Assembly (NCBI RefSeq): GCF_900450705.1
Contig: NZ_UGHK01000002.1
Span: 1,368,970-1,432,969 of the forward strand
From: Avibacterium paragallinarum
Lineage (GTDB): Bacteria; Pseudomonadota; Gammaproteobacteria; Enterobacterales; Pasteurellaceae
Direction: 5' to 3'
DNA length: 64,000 nt
Positions 7,858 through 16,674 of the stretch are shown here, one piece after another. The stretch's first letter is position 1. Each line of letters begins with the position of its first letter. A model generated the notes under the pieces. The model ran no database searches. It was not told where the DNA came from and saw only the letters and a program-made list of their open reading frames with translations. The position numbers were made by a program, and so were the translations under genes.

Positions 7858-8908
7858 AGGTTGCCTCCATACCTAAGGTAATCAAATCATCAGGGATAAA
7901 TTCAAGCATTCTTACTTCAATTTCGGTTTGATAGCCGCTAAAACGATTTAAACTATGCCTTGTGCTTTTAATCAGATACTTGCCACTAAACACGCCCAAA
8001 TTACGCAACAAAATCGTATTGCCAGCCACCAGTTTAGGATTGCCCCAAAGCGTGATATTACCCGCTTGCTGGTCATCATTTTGTTCCGCTAACGCGGCAT
8101 CAGTTCGGGCATCAATTTGCTCTTGGGTCTCGCCACGGGTAACAATGCGTAGCGTATCACCGCTTGCTTCCGCTGATTGCTGAATGCTCTGACGGCGTTT
8201 TGAGGCGTTCTTGCGTTGCTTGATGACCTGTTTGCCATTGGCATCAAAGCCCTTAATTTCCACCGCTTTTGCGGTATCTTTAATGCGATCACGCAATCGT
8301 AGGCTGATGACATCTTGCTCATCAAGGACTGCGACAGGATTACTTTGTCCTAATTCGTCTTTATGGGTAAAGACTAATTGTTCACCTACAATCTTAAAAC
8401 TGTGATGATATTCACGGGCAAGACGTGATAAAAACTCCACATCACGTTCTTGGTACTGAGTAACCCGTTTAATCGGAATAGGCTTAATAGTTCCTACCAC
8501 CTTAAGTTTTAAATGTCCTGCTACTTGTGCCACAATCTGTGCAAGGGTAGTGTTTTCATAGGCTTTGGGTTTTAAAGTGCGGTAATTTTTGCTGATACCG
8601 CTACTTAAAGCCCGTAGCGTAATAGTTGAAGGGCGGGCTGCATATTCCACCTCATCAATTTCAAAGCCGCCAATTTCTACTAACGGCGAGCCTTTATAAC
8701 CAATCGCTGCAATTAATTTATCTCCTTGAGTTGGAAACCACTGGCGTATCCATTTTCCTTGGATATCTTCAAAGGTTACGCTTAATTCATCACTTTGCCC
8801 TTCTAGATAATCGGTATAGCTCAGTTCAATTAAGTGCGGTTCAATTTCGGCGGAAATATTAGTTTTTTCATAAAACAGCGAAAAATCATATTGAGCGACA
8901 TTAGTCAT
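7844..8908 (-). CDS. D: Tail protein D (late control D family)
   Basis: 354 aa, P2 gpD family, the hub below the tape measure that links tube and spike. Features: IEPHLIELSYTDYLEGQSDEL (near residues 22-42), TLAQIVAQVAGHLKL and the ERDVEFLSRLAREYHHSF region (about 163-180), all typical of this hub fold. It overlaps X (eight bases) and V (14 bases). In P2 relatives the protein is structural despite the old late-control name. Confidence 0.85.
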   Translation of the reverse strand: MTNVAQYDFSLFYEKTNISAEIEPHLIELSYTDYLEGQSDELSVTFEDIQGKWIRQWFPTQGDKLIAAIGYKGSPLVEIGGFEIDEVEYAARPSTITLRALSSGISKNYRTLKPKAYENTTLAQIVAQVAGHLKLKVVGTIKPIPIKRVTQYQERDVEFLSRLAREYHHSFKIVGEQLVFTHKDELGQSNPVAVLDEQDVISLRLRDRIKDTAKAVEIKGFDANGKQVIKQRKNASKRRQSIQQSAEASGDTLRIVTRGETQEQIDARTDAALAEQNDDQQAGNITLWGNPKLVAGNTILLRNLGVFSGKYLIKSTRHSLNRFSGYQTEIEVRMLEFIPDDLITLGMEATYANP

Positions 8909-9128
8909 TGTTTCCCCTTAGCCAAGGTGGCATCTGTTCATTATTGGTGGGTTGTACTTGTAAGACAGGGATATAAACCGTCACCCCCATTGGCAACACT
9001 TCGTAAAAACTGAGTTGCTGATTGGCATCAATAATACGACTATAGGCTAAAGGATCACCATAGTAATAGTAGGCAAGGTTGTCCCAACGCTCACCCAGTT
9101 TCACAGTATGCTTAATCACGGTTCTCAT
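8901..9128 (-). CDS. X: Tail protein X (LysM-like)
   Basis: 75 aa, P2 gpX family. HTVKLGERWDNLAYYYYGDP (about 6-25) is a LysM-type peptidoglycan-binding stretch; YEVLPMGVTVYIP follows. Start at ATG 9128 (MRTVIKHTV), preceded by GAGGAA at a good distance; two upstream in-frame ATGs lie within gpU. It probably helps the tail reach or hold cell wall during infection. Confidence 0.8.
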   Translation of the reverse strand: MRTVIKHTVKLGERWDNLAYYYYGDPLAYSRIIDANQQLSFYEVLPMGVTVYIPVLQVQPTNNEQMPPWLRGNND

Positions 9129-10038
9129 TATTTTCTTCCTCATCATTGCGTAATACCACCCAAGCTGTCATTTCGGCAGTAGTTGTGGCGAGGTTATCAA
9201 TATGTTCAATCACTTCATTTAAAGCATTATCAGCAATCGCAAATCCTTTATCCCAATCAGCGATATCCAATTGTTCAAAGCTCGTTTTAGCAAATGATAG
9301 CGTATCGTAAATAGCTTGCCCTGACTGCACAAATTCTCCTACAGCATTCAAATAAGGTGACACACTATCCAAAACTGAACGCATACCAACAAGATCACTA
9401 AATGCCCCTAAAGATTGATCTAGACCAGATAAGGCTTGAGGTAAGTGATTGAGAGCTGATAGAGGATCTGTTTTTAACTGTCGCATCACCGCCACGATAT
9501 TTTTCACATCATCAACAGCACGCTTACCTGCTTGATAAAGCTGTACTCCTTTATTGACTAGACTTTTTATTTCACTTAGTGCATTCGTAAGATTTTTAGG
9601 CAAAATTGAGCCTAAAATGCGATTATTACCTAACTGTAATGCTGCTCCTTGTAATGTCGCCTCTAATTTACCTATATATTCGGTAAGACTAACGTTAATC
9701 TCTCGGCACAACACATTACCTTTATCATCAGTAAAGAGCGTAGTTGAGCTTAGATTAGTGATCACATAATTACCTTTAAGCCCATTACGCCCCCATACTA
9801 AAGCCAATGGTTTTTGTGTAGATTTTGCTGCACTTAACGCACGCCAGCGACTTTCCACGTTACCGAGTTGGTGGTGTAATCTTGCTGCAAACTGTAATGT
9901 AGTTAGTCCATCACCTGTGGCTTGTAGTCTGGGTTTACCACGCATTACAGCATGTTCAGCAAAACTGGCTTGCTGAGTTTCGGAAAATTCTGTTAAATCA
10001 ATAGGTTCAAAAACAATGTCACCAAGTAAACAATACAT
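9112..10038 (-). CDS. U: Tail protein U
   Basis: 308 aa. Residues about 1-125 match P2 gpU (LALVWGRNGLKGNYVITNL, VLCREINVSLTEYI), the tail terminator/assembly family. The extra about 180-residue C-terminal half is helical and is common in Mu-like phages of Pasteurellaceae. Its start overlaps the tape-measure stop by one base, so the two are translationally coupled. Confidence 0.8.
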   Translation of the reverse strand: MYCLLGDIVFEPIDLTEFSETQQASFAEHAVMRGKPRLQATGDGLTTLQFAARLHHQLGNVESRWRALSAAKSTQKPLALVWGRNGLKGNYVITNLSSTTLFTDDKGNVLCREINVSLTEYIGKLEATLQGAALQLGNNRILGSILPKNLTNALSEIKSLVNKGVQLYQAGKRAVDDVKNIVAVMRQLKTDPLSALNHLPQALSGLDQSLGAFSDLVGMRSVLDSVSPYLNAVGEFVQSGQAIYDTLSFAKTSFEQLDIADWDKGFAIADNALNEVIEHIDNLATTTAEMTAWVVLRNDEEENNENRD

Positions 10039-12572
10039 CAGTAAGCCCTCCGCATTTTTTGATCTATCACATGATCTAATAGGCGTTCAAATTCCGTTAA
10101 AGAGAGGTTCAAGCCTTGTTGTACTTGGTCTAACACCCCTTGATTTTGATTAGCATTAACATTAATCGTTGGGTTAAAATTCACCACAAACGAATGACCT
10201 GCTGATGCTCCCTCTTGCCCTACTACTGCATGTCGATTTAAGGGTTGATAATCCGCAAAAGGCGAAGATGGAGCGGTGTGTTGTGCATTCGAGTCAAAAT
10301 CAGGCGTGGAGAAATTCGCAGGTTGATTTTGCCCTAAGAGATTGCCAACAGCACTCACGCCAAGTTTCACATCGTCCCAAAGTGTTTCCAAAATGCCTTT
10401 TTTCTCGTTGAATAGTGGTTTAAAGAGCGTTTCAGCATCATTTAAAACAGGCTCGAATTTTACCGCACTTGAGAGGTTTTGACTGGCTTGTGTAGCAAGA
10501 GGCTGAGCCTTATCCATACCAATTGCCAAGCCTTCAACCACATTCACGCCATAGCCCTTAAATACGCGACTTGGGCTGTGAATACCGAGTTTTTCAGCAA
10601 ACCAACCTTTGATGCCATTACCTAACCCAGAAACGATTTCTTTCGCACCTTCCCACGCATTGCGAATACCACCCACTAAACCATCAATCATATTTTTCCC
10701 AAATTCAGAAAACTTGCTCGGAATATCAATGCCAAACCAAGACAGCACAGTGGAAAAAACTTGATGAAACAACCCCAGCGGCGACCAGTTAAGAATGGTG
10801 GCGGTAATGTTGCCGATGCCTGAGTTGAAAAAGTTGGTGATGTTATTCCAAAGCTGTCCAAAGTAATCTGACACCCCTGCCCACGCACTCGATACCCATT
10901 CAGTTGCTCTCGTCCAAATACCTTGCACCCAGTTGCAGAAGTTTTGGAAATAACCCGTGACTTTCGTCCAAAGATTAGAAAACCACGCTGAAATAGGTTC
11001 CCAGTTGTCATAGATGAGATAAGCAGCGACAGTGATGGCAGTAATAGTTAAGCCGAGGGGGTTGGTAAGCAGAGCTCTGCCCATTGAAAAAATAGCAGTT
11101 TTAACAACCCCTAAAATGGTGACTAATTTGTCGAATATCGGCAACAAAGAAAGTGCAATAATTTTAACAATGTTCAATAGTGTGCTGCCAAAACCTGAAA
11201 CAAACGGTTTAATGAATGAAAATGCTTTTGACACAAATCCCGCACCGCTTTTTAGTTTTAAGAATGTTCCTGTGATGGTACTAAAAATCCCAATGACAAA
11301 AGACAGCCCAGAAAAACCTGCTATTGCACCAATTCCCACTTTAAGTAAAGAGGCAACGAGTTCTTGGTTATTGCTAATTAAATCTGATACCCAATGCACC
11401 ATAGGCATAAGCCCTTGCACAAAATTATTGATAATCGGCAAAAGTGATGAGCCAAGCGTAACGCCCACTTCCATAAAGCTATTTTTGAGTAACTTCAGAC
11501 TGTTTTCTGTTGTGGCAGCTCGAGCAGCAAATTCTTTTTCCATTGAACCAAGATACTTTGCTTTACCATTTGAGTCCGTATCTTGTAATGTTTTCAAGCT
11601 GTTTTCTAACACTTCCACATTACCTGCAAGCACTGCCACATCATCGGCATAGTCTAAGCCGAATAAATCAACTAATACTCCCATTTGTTTTTCTTTCGGC
11701 AGTTTTTGAATTTTTTTTAAGAAGTCGGTTAAAGCACCTTCTGCATCTTGTCCAATTGAATTTTTTAGATCTTTGGCATTAAGCCCCATTGATTTCAAAG
11801 CGTTTTGGAATTTCTTGCCGCCTTTATCAGCTGTCATCAATTTTGTGAGCATTCCATTAATTGCCGTTCCTGCTACTTCAGGTGCTTTACCTAATGAAAT
11901 AAAGCTACTAGATAAAGCAGCTGCCGCATTTTCGGTTAAGCCGAATTGTTTTGCCACGCCACCAATTCGTCCAAGCGTACTCACTATGTCGCTGGCTTTT
12001 GCGGGGCTTGAGTTGGAGAGTTCGTTGATCGCATCACCTAACTTTTCAATCTCTTTAATCGGGATTTTGTACACGTTGGCAAGTTTCGCCATTGCATCAC
12101 CGCTATCTTCGGCAGACATATCAAATGCCACCGACATTTTTGCAATAGTTGTGGTGAAATCTTTGAGATCTTCTTCAGCTATACCAAGCTGACCACCTGA
12201 AGCGGTAATAGCAGCAAGCTCTTCGGCGGTCATTGGTAGTATGCGGGTAAGATTGAGAATATCTTGGGATAGATTAGCGAAGCCCTCAGGTGTTTTGAAA
12301 TCAACGACTTTTTTTACATCTGCCATTGCACTTTCAAAAGCAATAGCTGGTTGAGATAACGCCATAATACTTGAACCAAGCCCTGTTACTGAGGTAAATG
12401 CCGCTTTAAATGAGCCTTTGGCAAGGTTAAACATTGAGTTAGTTTTTTGCTCAAGTGATAACGTATTATCTTTTAATGATTTAAAGGCTGCTGTGACTTC
12501 TTTAATACCTGAAATTGCACCTTTTACGCTGGCACCGATGACTAAACCTATTGCGAGTTTACTTGAGATCAT
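10038..12572 (-). CDS. Tail tape measure protein
   Basis: 844 aa. The N-terminal part is the TP901-type tape-measure core (FESAMADVKKVVDFKTPEG, SAEDSGDAMAKLANVYKIP, GTAINGMLTKLMTADKGGKK). Several hydrophobic segments follow around residues 360-520, then tryptophan-rich repeats (WFSNLWTKV, WVQGIWTRATEWVSSAW) and a GIHSPSRVFKGYG motif near 660, a common tape-measure feature. Its length sets the tail length. It follows the tail chaperone gene, from which it is separated by a plus-strand accessory gene. Confidence 0.9.
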   Translation of the reverse strand: MISSKLAIGLVIGASVKGAISGIKEVTAAFKSLKDNTLSLEQKTNSMFNLAKGSFKAAFTSVTGLGSSIMALSQPAIAFESAMADVKKVVDFKTPEGFANLSQDILNLTRILPMTAEELAAITASGGQLGIAEEDLKDFTTTIAKMSVAFDMSAEDSGDAMAKLANVYKIPIKEIEKLGDAINELSNSSPAKASDIVSTLGRIGGVAKQFGLTENAAAALSSSFISLGKAPEVAGTAINGMLTKLMTADKGGKKFQNALKSMGLNAKDLKNSIGQDAEGALTDFLKKIQKLPKEKQMGVLVDLFGLDYADDVAVLAGNVEVLENSLKTLQDTDSNGKAKYLGSMEKEFAARAATTENSLKLLKNSFMEVGVTLGSSLLPIINNFVQGLMPMVHWVSDLISNNQELVASLLKVGIGAIAGFSGLSFVIGIFSTITGTFLKLKSGAGFVSKAFSFIKPFVSGFGSTLLNIVKIIALSLLPIFDKLVTILGVVKTAIFSMGRALLTNPLGLTITAITVAAYLIYDNWEPISAWFSNLWTKVTGYFQNFCNWVQGIWTRATEWVSSAWAGVSDYFGQLWNNITNFFNSGIGNITATILNWSPLGLFHQVFSTVLSWFGIDIPSKFSEFGKNMIDGLVGGIRNAWEGAKEIVSGLGNGIKGWFAEKLGIHSPSRVFKGYGVNVVEGLAIGMDKAQPLATQASQNLSSAVKFEPVLNDAETLFKPLFNEKKGILETLWDDVKLGVSAVGNLLGQNQPANFSTPDFDSNAQHTAPSSPFADYQPLNRHAVVGQEGASAGHSFVVNFNPTINVNANQNQGVLDQVQQGLNLSLTEFERLLDHVIDQKMRRAY

Positions 12573-12615
12573 TTATAGTTCCTTTAAATTGTTCAACAGT
12601 TAGGGAGAAGGTGCA

Positions 12616-12993
12616 ATGTTAATGAAGTTCATTGATGAAATATTTGGCATAATTGGTGTCCTAATTGGTTTCCTTTTGCTAGTGATTGGCGTGGGAACTG
12701 CTTATTACTATTACCCGATGACAACTTGTGTCATAGGTGGATTAGGGATCTTCACTTGGCTCGTTAATGTGCTTGATTTTTCTGACTCTCAAGCCAAAAA
12801 ATTAGGATCAGTAGCTGCTATCGGTTTAACCATTATTGCCACTGGTTTTGCGTTGTATTACTTCCCAAAAACAACCATTGCATTTTTATTTCTTATTGCC
12901 TTGGGTTTTATTCTTGGACGTATCGAAAAAAGAAATACACAAAACCCCATCCAATCTTTTAAAAACGGTTTTCATAAAGCCTTCAATAAATAA
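12616..12993 (+). CDS. Membrane protein on the opposite strand of the tail operon (accessory gene)
   Basis: 125 aa, ATG 12616 (MLMKFIDEIFGIIGVLIGFL) or 12622, preceded by GGGAGAAGG. Four hydrophobic stretches (about 9-30, 36-50, 64-82, 84-98), then a basic tail (RIEKRNTQNPIQSFKNGFHK). It lies between the tape-measure and tail-chaperone genes but points the other way and ends at its own hairpin (12998). That layout is typical of a moron expressed from the prophage. Superinfection exclusion at the membrane is a reasonable guess; there is no sequence proof. Family not recognised. Confidence 0.75.
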   Translation: MLMKFIDEIFGIIGVLIGFLLLVIGVGTAYYYYPMTTCVIGGLGIFTWLVNVLDFSDSQAKKLGSVAAIGLTIIATGFALYYFPKTTIAFLFLIALGFILGRIEKRNTQNPIQSFKNGFHKAFNK

Positions 12994-12997
12994 CAAC

Positions 12998-13020
12998 AAA
13001 GCCGCTTAAATAGCGGCTTT
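12998..13020. terminator. Bidirectional hairpin terminator
   Basis: AAAGCCGC (12998-13005) and GCGGCTTT (13013-13020) form an 8-bp stem with a seven-base loop. It ends the plus-strand membrane gene, and the loop contains the TAA of the frameshifted tail chaperone (13006-13008) reading the other way. T-run is short, so efficiency is uncertain. Confidence 0.55.
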
Positions 13021-13409
13021 CGTGTACTTGGCTTTTATCTGCCGTTGGGCTTGAATGAGCCACCGTTCAATTTCATCAAGCGTCATTTCTTCCAGTTCTG
13101 AATGCGAAAATCCAAACCAAAACGCCAAATCAGCTAACGCTGCATCAAGGGCGGTTAGTTCAACTTTCCCTTCTGCATTTTTTCAATCACTTCAGCCGCA
13201 CGTTTGAAATCGGCAATATCTAGCTCTTCCAAATCTTCAGGCACTAAACCTGTGACGATTGAAAGCAAGCTGATACTTTGCTCAATATCCGTACTGCCTC
13301 TCATTTTGCGAAGATCTTTGGCTTTCAGACGACGAATTTTTAACTCGGTGATTAGATTGCCTTCACCATTTTGAATAGGAAAATCAAGAGCAACAATAAC
13401 GTCAGACAT
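13006..13409 (-). CDS. Tail assembly chaperone, -1 frameshift product
   Basis: About 134 aa. The first 82 residues are those of the short form. At the slippery heptamer the ribosome moves back one base, giving GKVELTALDAALADLAFWFG and then 40 more residues ending IKAKYTKAAI with a TAA at 13006. The downstream frame is open, protein-like and lacks its own start. Mu, lambda and many tailed phages make such a long form (G/GT type) in a minor amount to build the tail around the tape measure. Confidence 0.75.
13155..13409 (-). CDS. Tail assembly chaperone, short form (Mu gp41-like)
   Basis: 84 aa (MSDVIVALDFPIQNGEGNLI, then RRLKAKDLRKMRG and SIVTGLVPEDLEELDIADF), Mu gp41/phage tail assembly family. 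It coats the tape measure during tail building. A slippery heptamer six codons before the stop directs a fraction of ribosomes into the -1 frame. Located between tube and tape-measure genes, as in Mu. Confidence 0.85.
   Translation of the reverse strand: MSDVIVALDFPIQNGEGNLITELKIRRLKAKDLRKMRGSTDIEQSISLLSIVTGLVPEDLEELDIADFKRAAEVIEKMQKGKLN
13164..13170 (-). promoter_or_regulatory. -1 ribosomal frameshift site GGGAAAG
   Basis: On the coding strand the heptamer G GGA AAG is in the correct phase (zero-frame codons GGA AAG = Gly-Lys). It is the same heptamer as used in lambda gene G. The -1 frame stays open for 52 codons. Confidence 0.75.
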
Positions 13410-13466
13410 AAAAAAACTCCTTAATGGTTATTATTTAACGTCATTAAGGAGTTTACTGAAATCGTC

Positions 13467-13494
13467 TTTAAATTTCTTTTAAAGTAGTTTTAAG
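13467..13494. repeat. Phased TTTAAA array between tube and chaperone genes
   Basis: TTTAAA 13467, TTTAAA 13478 and TTTAAG 13489, exact 11-bp spacing, in the 88-bp gap. Confidence 0.65.
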
Positions 13495-13497
13495 AAT

Positions 13498-14016
13498 TTA
13501 TTGCCCGATATTGGTGCGGTATTTTTGCAACACATCTTGTCCGTTTACACGGTAGATGTTGGCAAAGGTATCCACGTAGAGCAATTCTTTCCCCTCTAAG
13601 GTCTGCTTAATGCTGTAGATTTGGAAACTATCTTGCAGCTCAACCGCCTCTTTAGGTTTAAAACTTCCGCCTGCGGTTTTACTAAACTGCACATTCATTA
13701 CCGTAACTAATGGGGCTTCTTCTGCCAAGCCCATTGCGTTAAATACTTGCAAATTAGAGCGGATCATTAATTGCTGGTGTTTAAATGGGTTAGTATTTTG
13801 TACACGAACTTCAGGGTAGAAACTATCCCAAGTTATTTCACCCTCTAGGGCATTTAAACCCGCTGGCAGTTTAATGGTTGCCACTAAACCAAGCCCTTTA
13901 TGCTCAATTTGTTCAAACTCAATATCGGCAACCTTAATTTCTTTGGCTTTACCTAGCAAAGAGTTACCGTTGAAATACACATTGGCATTGACGATTTGAT
14001 TAATTGCTGTACTCAT
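13498..14016 (-). CDS. M: Tail tube protein (Mu gpM-like)
   Basis: 172 aa. Residues VNANVYFNGNSLLGKAKEIK, FEQIEHKGLGLVATIKLPAG and MVNVQFSKTAGGSF-like elements fit the P2/Mu tube family that stacks in rings inside the sheath. It is 13 bases downstream of the sheath gene, the usual sheath-tube pair. Confidence 0.85.
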   Translation of the reverse strand: MSTAINQIVNANVYFNGNSLLGKAKEIKVADIEFEQIEHKGLGLVATIKLPAGLNALEGEITWDSFYPEVRVQNTNPFKHQQLMIRSNLQVFNAMGLAEEAPLVTVMNVQFSKTAGGSFKPKEAVELQDSFQIYSIKQTLEGKELLYVDTFANIYRVNGQDVLQKYRTNIGQ

Positions 14017-14029
14017 TCTTGCTCCTTAA

Positions 14030-15415
14030 TTATTTTTGACCAACCAAATTCACCAAATATTTACGCGTCATCACTGAGCGATTGCTAATGCGTTCAGCTG
14101 GCAGTTTTGGTGTGTAATCATAGGTCAAGGGGATCTGCCCTTGACTAAAAGCATCTGCCAAGTCGTAGTCGTAATCGAGCCCCACTTCAAAACCTACGAG
14201 GCTTTTTTGCGTTCCTAAGTAGGTGCGAATGGTTTCCAATAGGCTGTCAATTAACGCATCATCAATCGGACGGTCGATATATTGCAACTCGGCACGGCGA
14301 ATGCTTTCATCAATTAAATCCCCTGTACGCAAGGCGGTCTCAAAGTTGATGATATGGGTAACCGTTGGGAAACAGCTTGAGCGGTTGCCCCATAATCTAA
14401 ACCCTGTGCCAAAGCTATTAAAAATCGTGGTAATCCCCACGGCATTTAAGCGATTGGTTTCACTTTGTAAGTCATCAATACGCGCCGTTAATGGCACTTC
14501 CATACCAATCACGCCCAACAGTTCGCGGTTAGAGGTACTAAACCAATAACCCTGTTCCACATCGGTTTTCATTCGCAGCCCCGCCGCGTGCGTGGCAAGA
14601 CTTTCAAGCCCACCACTCATTCCTGTGACATAAGGGTAAAAATGGCGTACTCGTTCTGAGCTGGCTTTGGCATTAAGGTTACCCAGTGGACCTCGTGCTT
14701 CAATGGCTTTAGAAAGGGTTGTTCCTTTTGGCAATTGCACATAGGCAACCGCTTTTAGTTGCTCCGCCAGCACTTGAAGGGCGGCAGCACAAGTCGCCGT
14801 TTTATCAAACTCAGGGCAAATCAACACCTTGGCATCTGCCCCAAATTTATTAAAGCCATCACGCAATAACTCAAAGCCTTTGCGTTGCCCCGTACTACTT
14901 TCCACGCCGCCTTTAATATCTTCTTCCGTAACCTTACTTGGGTCAGCATAGGTATAGGTCACAGTGAGGCTGGTTTTGCTGGCTTTAAAGCAGATTTCCC
15001 CTGTTTGCATATTGACCGTGTAGTCTGTCCCCTCAGTGAGAGCCACATTGTTTGCTTTCACCGTTAAGGTGAGCAATGCCGCTTTTTCCGTTACGGCAAT
15101 TAAGGTGTTTGGGTCTTGGGTTAATACCTCATCATTGACTTGGGTTTTATGACGAGTGGGGTCTAACACATTGACCACATAAACCTGCCCACTGGCATAA
15201 CGGCTTAAAATCTCAAAGGCATCAGGGAGGGTGAAGCCTTTACCTGTAAGCGTGCCAAATTGGGCAAAATCTTTCTTCGTTTGGCACAGCGTAAGCTGGT
15301 TTACCGCTCCCATTGGGGCTGTGCCGACAATGCCAATAATCGCCCCATCAACGGTTTGAACGGGAACAGATCCGCCTGTTTCACGTTTGGTTTCAGTTCC
15401 GTGGTGAAAAGCCAT
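14030..15415 (-). CDS. L: Tail sheath protein (Mu gpL-like)
   Basis: 461 aa from ATG 15415 (MAFHHGTETKRETGGSVPVQ), chosen for the AAGGAG just upstream; longer in-frame readings run into the preceding gene. The N-terminal handshake strand, VDGAIIGIVGTAP, and the C-terminal half with RLWGNRSSCFPTV, NFETALRTGDLIDESIRRAE and LVGFEVGLDYDYDLADA match contractile sheath proteins. This confirms a myovirus tail. Confidence 0.9.
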   Translation of the reverse strand: MAFHHGTETKRETGGSVPVQTVDGAIIGIVGTAPMGAVNQLTLCQTKKDFAQFGTLTGKGFTLPDAFEILSRYASGQVYVVNVLDPTRHKTQVNDEVLTQDPNTLIAVTEKAALLTLTVKANNVALTEGTDYTVNMQTGEICFKASKTSLTVTYTYADPSKVTEEDIKGGVESSTGQRKGFELLRDGFNKFGADAKVLICPEFDKTATCAAALQVLAEQLKAVAYVQLPKGTTLSKAIEARGPLGNLNAKASSERVRHFYPYVTGMSGGLESLATHAAGLRMKTDVEQGYWFSTSNRELLGVIGMEVPLTARIDDLQSETNRLNAVGITTIFNSFGTGFRLWGNRSSCFPTVTHIINFETALRTGDLIDESIRRAELQYIDRPIDDALIDSLLETIRTYLGTQKSLVGFEVGLDYDYDLADAFSQGQIPLTYDYTPKLPAERISNRSVMTRKYLVNLVGQK

Positions 15416-15425
15416 ATTTTTCTCC

Positions 15426-15896
15426 TTAATGTTGATCCGCACGGCGTAAAAGTGCGGTGGTAAATTTGTGTGAATTTTGCAGGTCGCGTTGTTCCACCTG
15501 CCACGTGCTGGTTTGCACAATCAGTTGATATTGCCAAAGCCCTTCGTCTTCACCCGCGAACTCTTCGCTAATTAATACACAAGGTTCGCAATTAGTGGGG
15601 CGAAAGCCCACAATCGCCAAGCGAACCTTATCCAGCACCTCTAATGCCCCGCTATCATCGTGCTGACTACGGGCAATAATGGTTAAAGCAAGATGCACAT
15701 CACGGCGTTGATGTACAAGGTCGGTGCTACCTTGGGTTTCAAACTTCGAGCCTGCGTATTGCACTAAGATGACCCCGTATTCGTCTTTAACGTAGTAATT
15801 CGCCAAATCATCGGGGAAAAGCTCAATGCTAAAGCGATCTATTCGCTCAAGTAAGCGTTCTTGGACGCTCGTTAAAATCGGCAAGGTGGCAGACAT
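15426..15896 (-). CDS. Mu gp37-like tail terminator (DUF1834 family)
   Basis: 156 aa from ATG 15896 (MSATLPILTSVQERLLERID), two bases after the preceding stop; a longer reading would lie inside the DUF1320 gene. Features: FETQGSTDLVHQRRDVHLAL and VGFRPTNCEPCVLISEEF. DUF1834/gp37 proteins lie between the neck and the sheath genes in Mu relatives. Role in tail completion is from family knowledge. Confidence 0.8.
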   Translation of the reverse strand: MSATLPILTSVQERLLERIDRFSIELFPDDLANYYVKDEYGVILVQYAGSKFETQGSTDLVHQRRDVHLALTIIARSQHDDSGALEVLDKVRLAIVGFRPTNCEPCVLISEEFAGEDEGLWQYQLIVQTSTWQVEQRDLQNSHKFTTALLRRADQH

Positions 15897-15897
15897 T

Positions 15898-16332
15898 TTA
15901 ATACCCCGATAAATCCACTTTTTCAGGTGCTCGTGCCACAAAACGCGGTACAGCAGGCACATTGTCGTCCATCGTATCGACAAGCTCGGTCAGCCCTAAA
16001 TGCAATTTGCCTGATTGGATACGCTCCAAATCTTTCAGCGCTTGGGCATAACTGTCTTTGACTTGGTCAGGAAAACCTTTGCCATCAGGACGGCGTGAAT
16101 ACAGCCAATAGCGTGCCAGTTGCAAACAGAGATTACGCACAAGGGTTGGCACTTGATGCAGCGGCAGAACATAACGCGAACGCAAATACCCATCGACAAT
16201 CTCCGTGGCATACAAACACGCCTTATCTAACACCGCAAAGTTAATGCTTGTGGCACGGCTGTTGTCATTCGAAAGATCCATTAAGGCACGTTCACTTAAT
16301 AGCTCGTTTAAATCCTCTGCATTAATGTACAT
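15898..16332 (-). CDS. Mu gp36-like head completion protein (DUF1320)
   Basis: 144 aa. The helical pattern LDKACLYATEIVDGYLRSRY (about 34-53), LPLHQVPTLVRNLCLQLARY and WLYSRRPDG is diagnostic of DUF1320, a head-tail connector family. Immediately followed by the gp37-like gene. Confidence 0.85.
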   Translation of the reverse strand: MYINAEDLNELLSERALMDLSNDNSRATSINFAVLDKACLYATEIVDGYLRSRYVLPLHQVPTLVRNLCLQLARYWLYSRRPDGKGFPDQVKDSYAQALKDLERIQSGKLHLGLTELVDTMDDNVPAVPRFVARAPEKVDLSGY

Positions 16333-16341
16333 TGTGCCGCC

Positions 16342-16608
16342 TTATGCCTGATTTTCCGTGTTGGCATTCGCCGTATTAGTGGTCGCTTCTTTGTTGTTTT
16401 TGGCTTCTTCAGCTTTACGTTGTGCTTCCTCAGCATTGCGTTGCTGTTGGGCGAGCTTGACTTTGCCGCTTTCGGTAAGTTCCACATACAAGGCGATGTT
16501 TTGTGCTTCTTCTTGCGTGAGTTCAAGGGTTTCGCCCACTTCATAACGTTTACCGTTATGCAAAACAGCCACTGCGCCAATCACGGCGTAAAGTAATTTT
16601 TCGTTCAT
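16342..16608 (-). CDS. Mu gp35-like small protein, 88 aa
   Basis: Start at ATG 16608 (MNEKLLYAVIGAVAVLHNGK), chosen for GGAG six bases upstream. The N-terminal half (KRYEVGETLELTQEEAQNI) looks like the small beta domain of Mu gp35-type proteins next to capsid genes; the C-terminal half is a charged Glu/Lys/Ala coiled coil ending in an Asn/Thr-rich tail. Role unknown, perhaps capsid decoration or head completion. Confidence 0.65.
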   Translation of the reverse strand: MNEKLLYAVIGAVAVLHNGKRYEVGETLELTQEEAQNIALYVELTESGKVKLAQQQRNAEEAQRKAEEAKNNKEATTNTANANTENQA

Positions 16609-16642
16609 TGCATTCTCCAAAATTTAGGATTTTTCAACCGCA

Positions 16643-16670
16643 CTTAAAGGACGTTTAAATGCGGTTTAAA
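16643..16670. repeat. Phased TTAAA array downstream of the capsid gene
   Basis: CTTAAA 16643, TTTAAA 16654, TTTAAA 16665: exact 11-bp spacing, in the 66-bp gap between the capsid stop and the gp35-like start. Confidence 0.65.
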
Positions 16671-16674
16671 GGGG

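Noticed and set aside
11032-11652. 206-aa plus-strand reading frame inside the tape-measure gene
   Set aside because: Lies antisense to a clearly real gene, with no ribosome binding site and a composition that mirrors the other strand.
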